Below are positions 35,724 to 48,410 of a DNA stretch of 64,000 nucleotides, piece after piece. The number at the start of each line of letters is the position of its first letter. Position 1 is the first letter of the stretch. A program made the position numbers and the translations under genes. Location of the stretch: the NCBI GenBank assembly GCA_022695795.1, contig MU404075.1:62001-126000 (forward strand), written 5' to 3'. Origin of the DNA: Biscogniauxia marginata (taxonomy: Eukaryota > Ascomycota > Sordariomycetes > Xylariales > Xylariaceae). The notes under the pieces are model-generated. The model was not told the DNA's origin. It saw only the letters and a list, made by a program, of their open reading frames with translations, and made no database searches.

Positions 35724-37215
35724 GGCGACTAATACCTGTTTGACTGGCGGCCAATTTTCAAAGCTTAGGGCGGCAGGTTGTGATAACTCGCACGATTTCC
35801 AAGCCTGGCATCTTGAGCTTCAGCCATGGACGACGGCAGTCGACTCTTATAGTCTCCTCCTCTCTGACGAAGCTCTCATCTCATCCTCCTCCGTTCTACA
35901 GAGCCAATTCCACCCGGGCAGAAGGGTCATGAGACCCATACAGCGGTGCGTTTGATGCATATTGTTCGGGGTGCAGTGTTACAGCCGGTGGTGGAGTTAA
36001 AAAGGGGGCCTTACTGAATATGATTAGCATTGAAGTCATTCACCACATATTGGTGCGGAATCATCGCCGCACACGGGAAATCTCTGTCAGGAAAGCCATG
36101 ATACACCCTTTCTCTGTATCCTCAGCCCGGGCTTGTGCTCTATTCTGGAAGGACTTCTCATCTGAACTTGTCCCAATGCCCTGGCTTGGACTAGCCTAGT
36201 GAGTAGGCCAGCCGTCGCTAAGAGCCCCCTAATGGCTATGTCCACGTGCTAGATACGCCGCGGAGGAAGAAGCGCAAATATTTCGCACCAATTATGAGGA
36301 CATCTTGACACCGTCGTAGCCGCCCCATGCTTCCGTCTTTAGCTTGAAGGGAAGATCGCTTTAGTAAGATGAACTGGAGATTAAATCAAACATGGAACCC
36401 CCCACCCCAAAGAAAAGAAATTGGAAAAAAAAAAAGGAAGGAAAAACTAGGGTTATCATCTAGTCCTAGGTGACCATACATGAACGTCCGAGAGCGAGCT
36501 TCTCGAACATCAGATGAACCCGAGCGGATGGTTCCTCAGGCGACGACCAACAAGTGCCTTGCTAAGTATGGAGAAATGCACTTCGCAACTTGCAATGCTA
36601 CTTAGGCCCAGGAGGGAGGCGGAGGGGCCGTTTCATCGAGCGAGCCCAGGCAGATGGCGCAAGCTAAACTACGGATCATGCTACCTCTTTTGGCTTCTTC
36701 CCGGTGGAGACGTAGCTTGTCTGCGGCCCGAAACACCTCCACGTATAGTATCTACAATTGCTAGCCTACTTGGTAATAATGTGAATTTGAAATTGGCTTT
36801 ATGTTGCCGGGTGGGTAGAGATATCAGAGTGAAACCACGTTGTTCTGTTCATATTAGGTGACCGGCGGAAATATACGAGACGTACTAATAGGGAGAGAGG
36901 GACTGGTCCTAGGATGAGATGCCAAGCCGATGCCTAGGATCGATTGTGCGGCGATGAGATTGTTGCAGATCGATCAAGAATTCGATTAATATTACTTGTA
37001 TGCACCCATCCCTCCTCGTCATGTTCATATACCTATAGCAGGCGATGTTTCGTTCCCTCTGATTCCTCAGCTCTAAGAAGCAGTCCGTTCCACCACTATA
37101 TACCATGGATTTCTATACTCTAGATGCCCGTGTATATGTTATACGTCCAAGATCTCTCGACTATCTAGACAACAAAGAATTCAACCACGCCGCTGGTTAA
37201 CTTCCCCCATATCTT
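35724..37215. other. Intergenic region upstream of pectin lyase
   Basis: About 1.5 kb between two minus-strand genes. The right part is the 3' side of the membrane-protein gene, the left part the pectin lyase promoter. An A-rich tract lies at 36410-36450. A 115-codon plus-strand ORF (36514-36861) has no recognisable domain and was not called. Confidence 0.6.
35844..35853 (-). promoter_or_regulatory. TATA-like element of the pectin lyase promoter
   Basis: ACTATAAGAG on the minus strand, about 120 bp upstream of the pectin lyase ATG, followed downstream by mixed sequence suitable for a short 5' leader. A CreA-type GTGGAG lies farther upstream at 35991-35996 on the plus strand. That six-base match is weak evidence of carbon repression. 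Confidence 0.4.
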
Positions 37216-38388
37216 TCAAGAATCCAGCCCAAAGTTCTTATACCGACAAGCACAATCGCCCGCCTGAGGCACCGTCATATTCCCCACCCTATTCCCCTCC
37301 GCATCCCTACAGTCGGGCACTCCCGGCCCGGGGCGCACCACCAGCTCGACCTCGACAGCGTAGGGCCAGGGGGCAAAGTCCTCGCTGACGCGCGTGCCAT
37401 CACCGCCGCCGTCGACGTCCGTCGTCCGGTTCAGGTTCAGGTTCGGGTCCCGGGGGTAATCGGCGGGGCGGCGCGTCCAGATGGTCGCGCGCATCGTCGT
37501 GTCGTTGTAGTAGCACGTCGTCGTCTTCGTCTTCATATTCGTCTTCGCCGCGATCGCCATGGGGAACGAGAACGCCAGGCGCTCGGACTCGCGGTTGCCG
37601 TCGACGAGCGCGAGCGGGACGTCGCCGAACTGCGGCACCGCCGCCGCCGACGAGATCAGGTACCGCCCGCGCGCCGCCTCGCGGATCGTCCAGAGGTACG
37701 TCGCCGTCGCCGCCGCCGATGGCGCCGATGCGTTGTACGTCGCGAACGGGAAGCACCGGAACGTGTCCGGGTCCGGCGTGCACGCCGTGCTCGCGTCGTA
37801 GAGCGCGGTGGTGAACGCGTACGAGCCGTCTGGGAAGAGGAGCGGCGCGGGTTCGTTATCGTCGTTGTCGCTGTCGGAAGAGATGTTTTCTTTGCTGTGG
37901 CGTTTTTTATACCTCGTGTAAGACACAAACAAGAAACCAAATCCTTTCCCCCAACGTCGTTTTGCGCGAAGTGTGTGCGCCGATGGGAGATTAAAAACTT
38001 ACTTCTCCTTTCGCAGACCGACCACGAGTCCTACGACTAGCCCTACGACACATGCTATCCCGACGAAGGAGAGTAGAACCAGGCGGTACCATCTCCCTCT
38101 CTTGGCGGGCCATTTTGGCCCCTGATCCCTCGACGGCGGCGCCGGAGGCGGAGGCACACGCGGCACGTTGGTGCTCCTGCTACCAGACGACGGCCTCCTG
38201 ACGCTGTAAGCAGGCGGCGGATATCTTGGATGCGGATTCTCGTCTCTCCCCATAGCAGGCAATGGTGACAGCCTCAGCGACTTGAGAGGTGTTCTCGGCG
38301 CGCAGACTTCGTCTTCTTCGATCACGGGCATATGCCCCCTCGCGCTGTTGTACGCGCTGGGCGTAGGCCGCCTGCTCCCGGGCGGCAT
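37216..38388 (-). CDS. Single-pass membrane protein of unknown function
   Basis: Two exons, 38388-38003 and 37894-37216, about 354 residues. The N-terminal 100 residues are proline-rich and presumably cytosolic (RYPPPAYSVRRPSS, RVPPPPAPPSRD). One membrane helix follows, LVLLSFVGIACVVGLVVGLV (about 101-124), then a basic stop. The rest is probably extracellular: FPDGSYAFTTALYD, four or more cysteines (TACTPDPDTFRC, CYYND, CRDAEGNRVGN, CACRY) and possible N-glycosylation sites (NDTT, NRTT, NMTV). From memory, proteins of this architecture with the FPDGSYAF start of the outer domain are common in ascomycetes, but I know no function. The acceptor is ambiguous: an alternative in-frame AG 18 nt upstream would insert six residues. 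The start was chosen as the ATG giving the full proline-rich tail; a longer frame upstream is not proline-rich. Confidence 0.75.
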
Positions 38389-39537
38389 GGGGAGTGCCGG
38401 TGCTCGGTGCTTGCCGGCCCTTAGTCGTCCTCGTAGAAAAAGCCCCCAGCTTGGCCCCCCTGTGAAGTCTAAACCCCAGGGTTTAAACTTTTTCGGATGG
38501 TTCGAGCGACGGAATTCTCTTATGAGCAGAATCGCTCGGCTTCCTTCAAAGAGGAACGTCATGACAATACTCGATTCTTGCGTATTGGTATTGTTAGGCC
38601 CAAGAATAGGGAGACGAAAAAGCACGTATCTGATTGCGGCTGAACGCCGAGATCGAAGGCGATGGCAGGCGACCTGTCATCTATGATAACATATACGAGA
38701 ACGCGAGTAGGGCCAGGATGGTTGCGTATATGCAACAATACCAAGCATCATGCCTAGTTCGTCGTTGCCCCTCGCGAGGCGTTACGCCGTCAAACGTACC
38801 TGGGCGCTATTACTGCCCGATATATTGACAATCCCCAGCCTCCACGGCGCCTCTCTCGGTAAGGTTTGCATGAACCCGGTTGGCGTTAACTCTATGGGGA
38901 AAAGATAGGAGCAGAAATTTTCGTTGAGTTATCGAGCCGGTGCCGAGAGGAGCACATTGCACCTCGCATGGTTGATGGACCGTAGTAGTAGATGAGACGT
39001 AATCATCACTAGCTCGCCGTTGATTATGGACGCATTTACAGAAGGTAGCTACCAGCTGAGATTTCGAGCATTTATATTAGTAGGTAGAATTAGCTTGGCA
39101 TTTGAAGCATTCATGCCGACGAAGTACGGTGCTTAGCTGCGATTGAAGCTAGTGAAACAACGATTTAATACAAACAGACCGATTTTGATGGCGTATAGTT
39201 ATATGTTAAACATACCAGAAACGAAAGGATTGAAATATTGTCCGTCATCAATTGAGACTAATCGATGCTCGTGGAATGGGCGGCAACATCTCTTCTGGTT
39301 ATCATAATGGGAATGTGGCTGCGAGTATTCGATTGCACGCAAGGCGCCATGCCTTGATCTGTTATTATCGGGAGATGTCACTGGATACTAAGTCTTCGGG
39401 AACAACAACGAAAAACGAAATAATGTATGGCGCCTATTTTCCTGGCTTGTTTAGATAATACACCAACTTCGCTCCCACCCGTACTTATACAAAACACACT
39501 TGTAGTCGTTACAAATCTCGCGTATTGCTCCTCCTTT
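38389..39537. other. Intergenic region
   Basis: About 1.15 kb between two minus-strand genes: the promoter of the membrane-protein gene and the 3' side of the ABC transporter gene. No ORF with a recognisable domain and no repeats of note. Confidence 0.6.
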
Positions 39538-42094
39538 CTATGCTTTAGGCTCAGAAGCTACGGCGCCTGTTTCTGCACTTTCTACGTATGGAGGGGGGTC
39601 TAAGGGAGCCTCGTCTTTCTCAACCCAAACCTGAGCAAGCTCCTTGTCTATCTCCTCACGGCGCCGTTTCCACTCTTCGACTTGAGAAAGCCGCTCGTGG
39701 AGTTCTTGGAGTTCCCTCTCAACTTGCATCTTCTCTCTTTCGGTTCCAATGCGGTCGAATTCCCATTCATCTCCGCTCTCACCTTGCCCGAGGACGAGGT
39801 TGAATGTATGATACTTCTTCAACGAAGCTCGTGTTGATATTGTGATCAAAGCTAATACTGGTCAGTTTTCGCTCAAACTAACGTGATATCAAATGACTTA
39901 CTAATGCCCCTTTCTTTGCATGTCTCGTATAATAGACCCTCAACATCGCTCGAAACGGCGCTCGTACCTTCATCGATAATAGCATAATGAGGTTCGTGGT
40001 AAAGTAGACGAGCAATACCAACTCGCTGCTTCTCGCCGCCGCTAAGGACATCCTTCCACTCTTTGCGGGTGTCCCACCCGCCTTCTCGATCCGGTAGATA
40101 CCCTAGTTTGGCTGCTTCTAACACCCCCTTAAGGTCTTCCTCGCTTTTGCGCTTGAGCCGCATGTCGAACTCGCCGTCGGGATAAATAACCTGATCGCGC
40201 AGAGTACCGATACTTAGATAGGGTCGTTGGGGCAAAAACATAATGCCATCCTGACCGATTGCCTTCGGCCGACTTACTAGGCCGCGATAGACAGGCCAGA
40301 GCCCAGCAAGTATTCTCGAGATAGCGGTCTTTCCAACGCCGTTTGGTCCAGAAATGAGCAGGTGCTCGCCCCGACGAACGATGAGGGACAGAGACTCCAG
40401 TAGCTCGTCGCCGCCCTGTGGCCAGAGTCCCGGTGCTACGACTGGTACGTGTTCCAATCTGACACCATCAAACCCCTTTTGCATAGTTCCTTGGACATCG
40501 GACATGGAGTAAAGCTCGTTCCCACTGGGTCGGGCGAAATAAGCGTTCGCATGAACGCGATGTAACGTGGAGATGAGTGTGTAGACCCGACTAGTATATC
40601 CAGCCAATTCGGAAAGATCCTTGATGGAATACATCATTCTACCACCAGCGTCCGCAAGCGAAAGCATGAGTCGTTTGTTGGTGATAAATTCTCTCATCCG
40701 GTTGCGTTCACGCCCACCCTTTTCCGCGCTGTCGACCAATTCCATCGCACCACCTAGGCCTCCCCAGGCTGGTAGAAATACTGGTAGAGATGACAGCAAG
40801 TACCCGTAAGCGCTCCAACTGTACTTCAAGATGAAGTCTTCAAGAATATTGTATCGGATCTTGAGCATGTAGATGCCCTCCATCCAGGATTTCAAAGATT
40901 TAAATTCCCTGTTTAGGAATGTTTTCTCCATCTCGGCACCACCATAGAAGGCAACCTCCTCGGCGTTGGCGATTAAACGAGCATGCAAGCTTCTAAAGTC
41001 TCCTTCTTTGCGGCCTTCTACTGCCTTTAGTTTCCCGAAAGGCGGCGACATTCTACGGAGGATGCTCGCCGTGAGGAAATAGTTGCTCAAGAGACCAGTC
41101 AAGGCCAAGGGACCCAGTGAACGATACAACTGGTAATTAAAGACACAAAGATCCACAAATGGTTTGCCGAGTGATGAGTATAGGTTTGCGGCGGACGCGC
41201 AGAAGAGCGTGAGGTCTTGAGTGATGAACTGATCGGCGCCTTGGCCAACACCTCCGTCCAAGTTAGATAACTTGTAGTAGTTCAAGTTATCATTAAGATA
41301 CAAGTCGTGAATATATCGTGTTAACCGAGTCCGGAAAGCAATGGACACCTTAGATTCCAAGAATTTGATCATAGAGTTAGTGTAGGAGGCGAAGCCACCA
41401 AGGCCACACCACTGTCGTGAAGTATTAGCACGCGATTCTACACGCACGAGTGATGACAACTAACCTTGGCTATGCCCCAGAGAAATTGTTTACCATTTCC
41501 TGCAACCAAGTCACGGACAATCTCGCCATCTAGTCTAGCAACGACTAGCGAAAGGTAGGTCCGGAGCATAAGAAATGCGCCGTGGCTAACTAGGAGTCCA
41601 GCCTCCTTACTTGTCCATCTGGGTATCATGATGCTCATTAAGCTCAGAAACTGATGTAGGAAGGCCAGGTTTAGGCCCGGCTTAGTCTGCGCCGAAGGAA
41701 CAGTGCCATCGCCGAGCCCAGAGACTTTGGGCGGGTTGAGGAAGAGGCGGCGATGTGCCTCGAATGTCAAGGGTTTGGTCCTGTGTATGACGATCTTAGA
41801 GGTTCCGTCCCCGTAGGGAACGTATATCGTCCGCGAACCATCTTTATTGAACAGCCAGGAGTTGGTGCGTACGAGCTTCCGGCCCTGTTCTTTTTCTCGT
41901 CTCCTGCGCTTCCACCATCTCCGGCCGCCTTCGGCCCCGAGGATTATGGAGGCAGCGAGCGCGAGGGTGGCGAGGAGTTTGGTCCGCCGGGAGGTCTTCC
42001 GTATCCGATCCTTGAACAGCTTTTTGTATTTCTCGATGAGAGCCACGAGGATATCTTCGGAGGCCGAATGGCGGAGGGTGGACTGCACAGCCAT
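39538..42094 (-). CDS. Peroxisomal ABCD-family half-transporter (Pxa1/Pxa2 type)
   Basis: Three exons, 42094-41465, 41411-39902 and 39851-39538, about 817 residues. Pxa1/Pxa2 heterodimers import very-long-chain acyl-CoA into peroxisomes for beta-oxidation. Order: basic N-terminus with a hydrophobic segment (LLATLALAASIILGAEGG), the ABCD transmembrane domain with LTRYIHDLYLNDNLNYYKLS and NLDGGVGQGADQFITQDL, then the nucleotide-binding domain. Walker A is GPNGVGKT at about 565-572, the signature LSGGEKQ at 666-672, and Walker B AIIDEGT at 687-693. The C-terminal tail is charged and coiled-coil-like (REKMQVERELQELHERLSQV). Introns are 53 and 50 nt. For intron 2 the acceptor giving ERGI-TLITISTR is preferred over one 6 nt earlier. 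Which of the two Pxa paralogues this is was not decided. A CCGAGG element lies 268 bp upstream. Confidence 0.9.
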
Positions 42095-42361
42095 GGCTGA
42101 AGTGACGTGACGTAGGACCGGCCCTCATTCAATTGTCGCGAAAGATGTGTGTGTGGCCATTGGTAGCGAAAAGGTTGGCGGAACCATCGATAAATGGGCG
42201 GTGACGATCTCAAGGGAGGGAATGGTAGTCGTCAAGCGGCCGAGAGTTTTAGGGAACTGGGAAAAGAGACGATGGCGACAGAGAACCCGTGGTCGTCATT
42301 GCTGATGATCAAAGCGGAAGCGGGCGCGGGCGAGGGCGAAGACCCTCAGGCATGTGACGGT

Positions 42362-42367
42362 CCGAGG
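42362..42367. promoter_or_regulatory. Candidate FarA/FarB-type element (CCGAGG)
   Basis: CCGAGG is the complement of CCTCGG, the core bound by fungal fatty-acid regulators FarA/FarB. It lies 268 bp upstream of the ABCD transporter ATG, where such control would make sense. A single six-base match is weak. Confidence 0.25.
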
Positions 42368-44703
42368 TTAACAGCCCGAGCTTACATATCTGAGGTACCT
42401 TAGAGGACTTCAGCCACGCAGCCACAACTACCCCAAAGTCCGCCCAACCCGACAGGACCTCAACTACCTAGGTACAAAGGTACATACATGCCTTACTAAC
42501 ACACCTTACCAAATATAGGTAACGCCAACCAGTCTGGGTATAATACAGTACATATAGGTATACCTACCTACCAGAGTACATATCTTAGGTGTCCATGTAC
42601 CTAATGGATGGATGTCACTGATGACGGGATGCCATTATCAGCATGTGGCTTGACCAATTACCAACCTACATACATGTCATGTATTCCAGTGTACCACAAA
42701 TCAAGTATCTTGTATCTAAGCTGCCGAGCCAAGGCGGTACCGAGTTATTAATACAATCATTTTCGGGCTGATAAGAAATCACCTCAGGAGAGGGATGGAA
42801 GAAGAGAGAGCGGACGAAAGATATACATCCTACCACATTGAAGTACAAGTACCTACAGTAATTTAGACTCTAATCTGCTCTATCATACAGGCAGTTCTTT
42901 ATAATCCGAAACTAAGCTACAGATAGCATAACAACTCCATTGCACTTGCGAATAAGAATTGTAGCGACGGAGCCGCAATGCCACCCAAGCTTCGGGAAGA
43001 CGTATGGAAGAGGAATAGGCTGGTTGTGTAATAGATCTACAAATGCCTGGCTTGCCCCTCCCCCTTATCCAAGATATAAATAACGTGGAATATCCCTTGG
43101 GTGATCTGATTCTAGACCAACAAACAGCCTCACCCCGAGTGAAATACCTAACCTTACCAGACCTACAAGACACCTTGTTCCACCTCACACCTCTGCTGTT
43201 TGTCTCAACGTCGAGGCAGCCCCAAGCCAGAGCTGAACTCTTGTCTTGAGTGGTTGAATGCCAAGTGGCACTACCTGCCGTCACTGTAACGGGCGGCAAC
43301 AGGACCAATCGGGACGGGCGATACCAACTTTTGCATTTCACTCGCCGGACAAGCCTGAGTCTTCACCTACCGGAGGTCGGCCCTCTGGCGGGTATGGAGG
43401 AGGACCCTAACCACCTTACCTGTATCCTCCCTACTACCTAACCTAGTACCTACACCTAGGTAGGTAGGCGATGCGATGGGGTGCATGATGTAAGTACTTA
43501 GGTAGTTCCAACTTGTTAGGTGGAAGGTAAGCAATTAAGAGGATCATGCACCATTTGATGAAACTGATCCTCATCTCGTCAACGAAAACGAATGTGGCCA
43601 TCAATACAGATAACCTCGAATTGTGGACAGTGCAAATGCAGCAATTAATCAGTTGGTCAGTTTGCCAAGCTAGTTTTTGATAGAAGTTCGTTCATGTCTG
43701 GGAGGTTCAGACGGAAAGGAAATGTGATGTGTAGCAATCTCTATGACCTTTGTATGTGCATGTGTGGAGTTGGCCAACAGCTTCTGCCGCATAGACTGAT
43801 TGGCACTGTGCATGTTAGCAGCTTAAAACCCCTAGGTGCATAAATATAGGCGGGTAGGTCTGGAGGAGAATGTTCAGTTCAACCCAGACCTATCCAATCC
43901 CATCTCACGTGCCTACTTTCTCTACTCCGTACGAAACCAAGACAGCAAGAATTTCCTCGCTTTCCTCGGACTACTTACATATTAATGATATATTACAGAA
44001 GAGGAGTCGTAGCTTGTAATCTGCAGTCGGTCCTAGGTGCAGGCCTTTTATTGTTGAGATATTGCAACCAACGTGGTTTTGATTTGAATTGATATGAATC
44101 GGCCTGGAAATCTGCGTTGGTTGGTTCCAATTAAATGTTATAGGCACTACCTCGGGCAAGATCTAATAAGATAGTTCCTGTTGCGATTTCCGTAGGACGT
44201 GCTTATCAGAATCTATCGCAATTTCGTCCCTTCTTGGCCTCCTAGCAGTTTAACTAGCGCCCAGCGGGACAGTGCCGAGAGGAGACGTCTTCCCTAAAGC
44301 GGCCTGGGCCTAAAATCAGTGCATACAGTAGGTACCTGTAGCCCACCGGGTCCGTGGGCGTTTTTACCACTGGACCGCCGTACTGGCCTGCACCTGCAGC
44401 ACCTGCAGCGCTCGGCCCACTTTAGTATACAGGTACATACATGCTTTAGTAGGCCAACGGACTGTCCTCCTCCCCCCCAAAGACACCCCCTAGTCGGACT
44501 CACTCAGTGATTTCGCAGCTACGCTAGCGGCTCTTCCCCCCTGGTCAGAAGGTTCCGTGCCTTGCCAGATTCGGTCCAGCTTCTAAAGGAATCAATTTCG
44601 CTTGACATCCCCAGACCTTCTTCAGCCTTTTCGCCTTCTTACGCTGGCAAGAGAACTGCAGTGGGCGAGAGCACAGTGCATGCTTTTTTTCTTCTTCCTC
44701 GCT

Positions 44704-44738
44704 CATTCAATTCATTCATTCATTCATCTGTCTGTCTG
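44704..44738. repeat. (ATTC)n followed by (TGTC)n microsatellite
   Basis: Adjacent tetranucleotide runs in non-coding sequence upstream of the PSR1-like gene. Confidence 0.75.
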
Positions 44739-45346
44739 ACTTGAATTTGGTAGACTACGGTAGGTTGGTCTAATCACAATATCCATTACCTTGTCCCCCC
44801 ATCTTTACTCCTTCAATTCTTCTTCTCTTCCGCTGGTCATTCCAATTCCTCCACCCACCCCCCAGTCCCGAATCTCGACCTCCCCGTCTTAGCTGCCCTA
44901 CTCGAGGAGGAGTAGGCTGCACACACTCAAGCCAATAACCCGACCAACATCGAGAGCATCGGACTCCTTATCGGCACCTACTCCTCGCTCCTCCATCCAA
45001 CTCTCGTCCGTCCACCTGCCAGCAAGAGAAGCATCGAGAGCGAGAGCGAGAGGGAAAAGGGAAACCGGGAAATATACTGTGCCTATCGCGATACGAACGC
45101 TTGCTACGCGCCGACGAGTTGATCTATCAACCCTCGCCCCGTCTCCGTCTCCGTCTCTGTCTCTGTCTTCCTTGCCTGCGTCGTTGCTTGAAGCTACACG
45201 GTCGCTCGCGCGCCACGACAATTGCACCGGGTCCAAACTTGACATCGCGACAACGGCGACGAGATCAAGACGGCCGCCAGAGGCCATCGACTGCTGTGTC
45301 AGGGGGTCGGGCAGCTACCCACGGTTGACCGGGATTGAATACGGAG

Positions 45347-45557
45347 GTGAGCATCACGTCAACTCGATTTGCCTTCCCACCACCACATGTCGTCCCATAT
45401 GCAAATCGTCCAAGCCGGGCGGTCTTGGTTGAAGTGAATAACTGCATTACTCAGCTACCCTGGATTCTCGATGTCTTGCGCATCCGCACCCACTTACTTA
45501 ATAGGAGCTACGGCGGTTCATCCGTGCACCGCTAGCCCTGCACCTTTTCATTTGCAG
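45347..45557 (+). other. Candidate 5'-UTR intron of the PSR1-like gene
   Basis: Donor GGAG|GTGAGC at 45347 and acceptor TTTTCATTTGCAG ending at 45557 frame a 211-nt segment between CT-rich leader sequence and the ATG at 45721. Several upstream ATGs inside it would be removed by splicing. Support is from splice signals only. Confidence 0.35.
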
Positions 45558-45720
45558 CGATCCTCCCGGCGCGTAGTTCCTATTGATTTTGATTGAGCTT
45601 TTACTCCCTTCTCCCCGTCGTCACGTTTCTTTCCTAGCGTCTTGCGGCTGACACGAGACCTCAGTGCGATAACGTCGCGTTCCCCAGAAGCACTTGTCTG
45701 CCTCCGCATCCTCGAGCAAA

Positions 45721-47355
45721 ATGTCTAAAGGCGTCGGCGAGAAAGCCCGCTCGGGACCAGACGGCTCCAAGGAGAAGGAGATGATGGCTGAGGACGGCTC
45801 GAGTACGAGAAAAGGTCGCGGGCTTTTGAATGTCCCGTCGCGCTCCTCTTCTCAGAAAGTTCAGTCATCGTCTGCGACAACTGGCTTGAGCGGCGCAACT
45901 GCGAATGATCCGCGAGATAGCATTGGCGGCCATTCGAAGGAGTCCAAGCACAGCATTCTTGGCCGACGTCGGAATGGCAGTGCGTCCAGCAACCATTCTG
46001 GTGCTGCCACGAATCCCACAACCACTCCAACCGCCTCGCAGCCAAATTCCCCAGCTGGAGCTCCACAACGTCGGAAGAAGGGCGGGCTTCTCTCCCTACT
46101 GGGCTGCTGTGGTGTTCCCAGTAATGCTAACGCCTTGGAGGGCGGAGACGACCCTCTTCCTTCTCACAAGCTCGACAAGATCCCGCAGCGACCGTTAACC
46201 TCCAGCCGTCGGACCATAACACCCTCCGAGCAGACTACCGCCAGCAAAAGCCAGCTCTATGAGAAGGAAAAGGAATCTCAGTCCCAGGCAACGTCTGCCC
46301 AGGATCCTGCCAAACCCGCGAAACGTGCTTCTGCTTCCACGACTCAAGAACAGTCAGTTGCTGCCGACCACGACAGTGAATCGAAACAAACCACTCTCGT
46401 TGGTGCACCAGGTCCCAGCATCACCGTTAACCCCCCAGTAGCAGAAAATCATGAAGCCGAGGCAGCAAGCGCCGAAGCACCTGCGAAGAAAGACGTGGAT
46501 GGCGACGTAGATATGCCAGACGTCAATCCAGCTGCAAAGCAACCTACCGCCGCCGCAGACGAGCAGTTCCCCAAGCAAGTCCCTCCACCTCCTCCCGGTC
46601 CGATACCCATCGCTAGCCCTCCTCCGACAGTAGCGGCTGCGCCAGTAGCTGCTCAGGAAGACGCAGCTGTGGTTACAGAACAAAGCCAACAAAAATACCT
46701 TTTGCCGCCTATCGAACCGCGGTTCAAGGGCAAGAAATGTCTTGTCTTGGATCTCGACGAGACACTAGTGCACAGTTCATTCAAGGCAAGTCCTGCCAAG
46801 CCAACGGCATACGAAGTCATTACTAACAAGTTGGGTGTAGATACTTCACCAGGCTGATTTCACGATACCCGTCGAGATTGAGGGCAACTACCACAACGTG
46901 TATGTTATCAAGCGGCCAGGCGTGGACCAGTTCATGAAGAGGGTGGGAGAGCTTTACGAAGTTGTTGTTTTTACCGCGTCTGTATCTAAGGTACGTGTCT
47001 TGTGTCCCGCGATGATGCCCCGATTCTAATTCGAGATACACAGTACGGCGACCCACTGTTGGACCAACTCGATATTCATAAGGTCGTCCACCACAGACTA
47101 TTCCGCGAAAGTTGCTACAACCACCAAGGCAACTATGTCAAGGACCTATCACAAGTTGGTCGGGATTTAAAGGACACAATTATCATCGACAACTCCCCCA
47201 CCTCATACATATTCCATCCCCAGCACGCCGTGCCGATCAGCAGTTGGTTTTCTGACGCACACGACAACGAGCTGTTGGATTTGATCCCCGTTCTCGAGGA
47301 CCTAGCTAGCTCCAACGTCCAGGATGTCAGCTTGGTCCTCGACGTCACTCTCTGA
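45721..47355 (+). CDS. PSR1: PSR1/PSR2-like plasma-membrane phosphatase, NIF/FCP (HAD) family
   Basis: Three exons, 45721-46785, 46841-46990 and 47044-47355, about 508 residues. The catalytic domain has the HAD motif DLDET (DxDxT) at residues 344-348, then [36 protein letters not shown] and [16 protein letters not shown], as in Psr1/Psr2 and small CTD phosphatases. In yeast Psr1/Psr2 act with Whi2 in sodium and general stress response. The long N-terminal part is low-complexity (Ser, Ala, Pro); an internal [12 protein letters not shown] (Cys129-Cys130) is a likely palmitoylation site in place of the N-terminal CC of the yeast protein. Intron 1 (46786-46840) is GC-AG: AAG|GCAAGT, branch TACTAAC, acceptor GTAG; no GT alternative keeps the reading. 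Intron 2 (46991-47043) is GT-AG. Start at the first ATG of the frame. Confidence 0.9.
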
Positions 47356-48292
47356 GTTTATGCTCCTATTTTCTTTTACGACTACGGATCTTCACACCGC
47401 AAACACTTATTACCATAGCGGAAGGCGTTTGGCTCTGATGACTTCGATATTCGGTGTAGATGTACTGTTTAATACTATATAAAGAGGTGGAATGACACCC
47501 TCGCCCTGCCAGGCTTCACTCTCTTCGTCAGAGACGACGAACTGTGTAAAGCAGATCATAGCGGGCGGAGCTCGGATTTTGTTCAATCGAAAAAAAAATT
47601 TATGGGAGGATGGGGGGGGAGCAACTTCTTGAGAAACTCTTCGAAACCAGGCGTGATCTGGGCAGGGCACACTTCGGCTGGAGGCACGGGTCTTCCAAAT
47701 TTCGACGCATCAAAAAATGGACAGCGCTATGCGCCTCGCTCCGCATGAATGTTTGGTGAAGGACATCGCTAGACTATTTTCCTTATACGAACACAAAATC
47801 CTGTGTGATTTTTCTACTCTAACCCTTTTTTTTCTTCTCATTTCCGTTTCTTTTGTTGATTTTTTCATCGTCGGCACCCCCTCCGTCTTGTTTTCCTTTT
47901 TCTTGAAGCTCGACACATGGGAGACCAATGACTAAGGCCTGTGCCACTTTGTCTGCTAGCAGACCGAGTTGAAAGGGGGGTGGGGAGGAAAGAGACACTA
48001 CAGCGCCCGGCGGGGAGCCCAACTTGTATCAAAGCGATAGGTCACTACTAGGCAGCGCACTTTTTAGGAGGGGGTCAAAACGTTTTTTTCATTTTATTTT
48101 ATCTTTTCCCACCTTCGAATATCAGAGGAAAAAAAGGGGGGCGGGATTGAGGCTCGCTTCTGGGGGGGAGGTTTGGGTTTGGGGGGTTTAGGAGAAGGGA
48201 AGATAGGGAAGGAAAATGAGAAAACAAAGTGTCTCTGGCTTGAACTTGGAAAAACTTGGGAACTTGCTTACCTTTGAGCTTTGGGCTTTCGC

Positions 48293-48313
48293 GGGGGGGG
48301 GGGGGGGGGGGGG
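48293..48313. repeat. Poly-G run (21 nt)
   Basis: Uninterrupted G tract just left of the assembly gap. It may be a sequencing artefact at a contig end. Confidence 0.8.
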
Positions 48314-48349
48314 TGTGTGCCAAAATAACCGTATTATGTTTAAACCCAC

Positions 48350-48350
<1 letters not shown>

Positions 48351-48382
<32 letters not shown>
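48351..48382. repeat. Poly-A run (32 nt)
   Basis: Uninterrupted A tract left of the gap, preceded by TTTAAACCCACC. A near-copy, TTTAAAGCCACC followed by poly-A, lies right of the gap near 48517-48539. Confidence 0.8.
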
Positions 48383-48384
<2 letters not shown>

Positions 48385-48410
48385 ATAATTTGGGTTTTTT
48401 TTTTGTTTTT

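Larger units (their letters stand above)
42095..45346. other. Intergenic region between ABCD transporter and PSR1-like gene
   Basis: About 3.2 kb between divergently transcribed genes. The stretch 42400-42610 and 43430-43510 is dense in TACCTA/TAGGTA and CCTAGG motifs. (ATTC)n lies at 44704-44727 and a GAGAGC repeat near 45035-45053. CT-rich sequence at 45140-45168 probably belongs to the core promoter or leader of the downstream gene. No supportable ORF. Confidence 0.6.
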
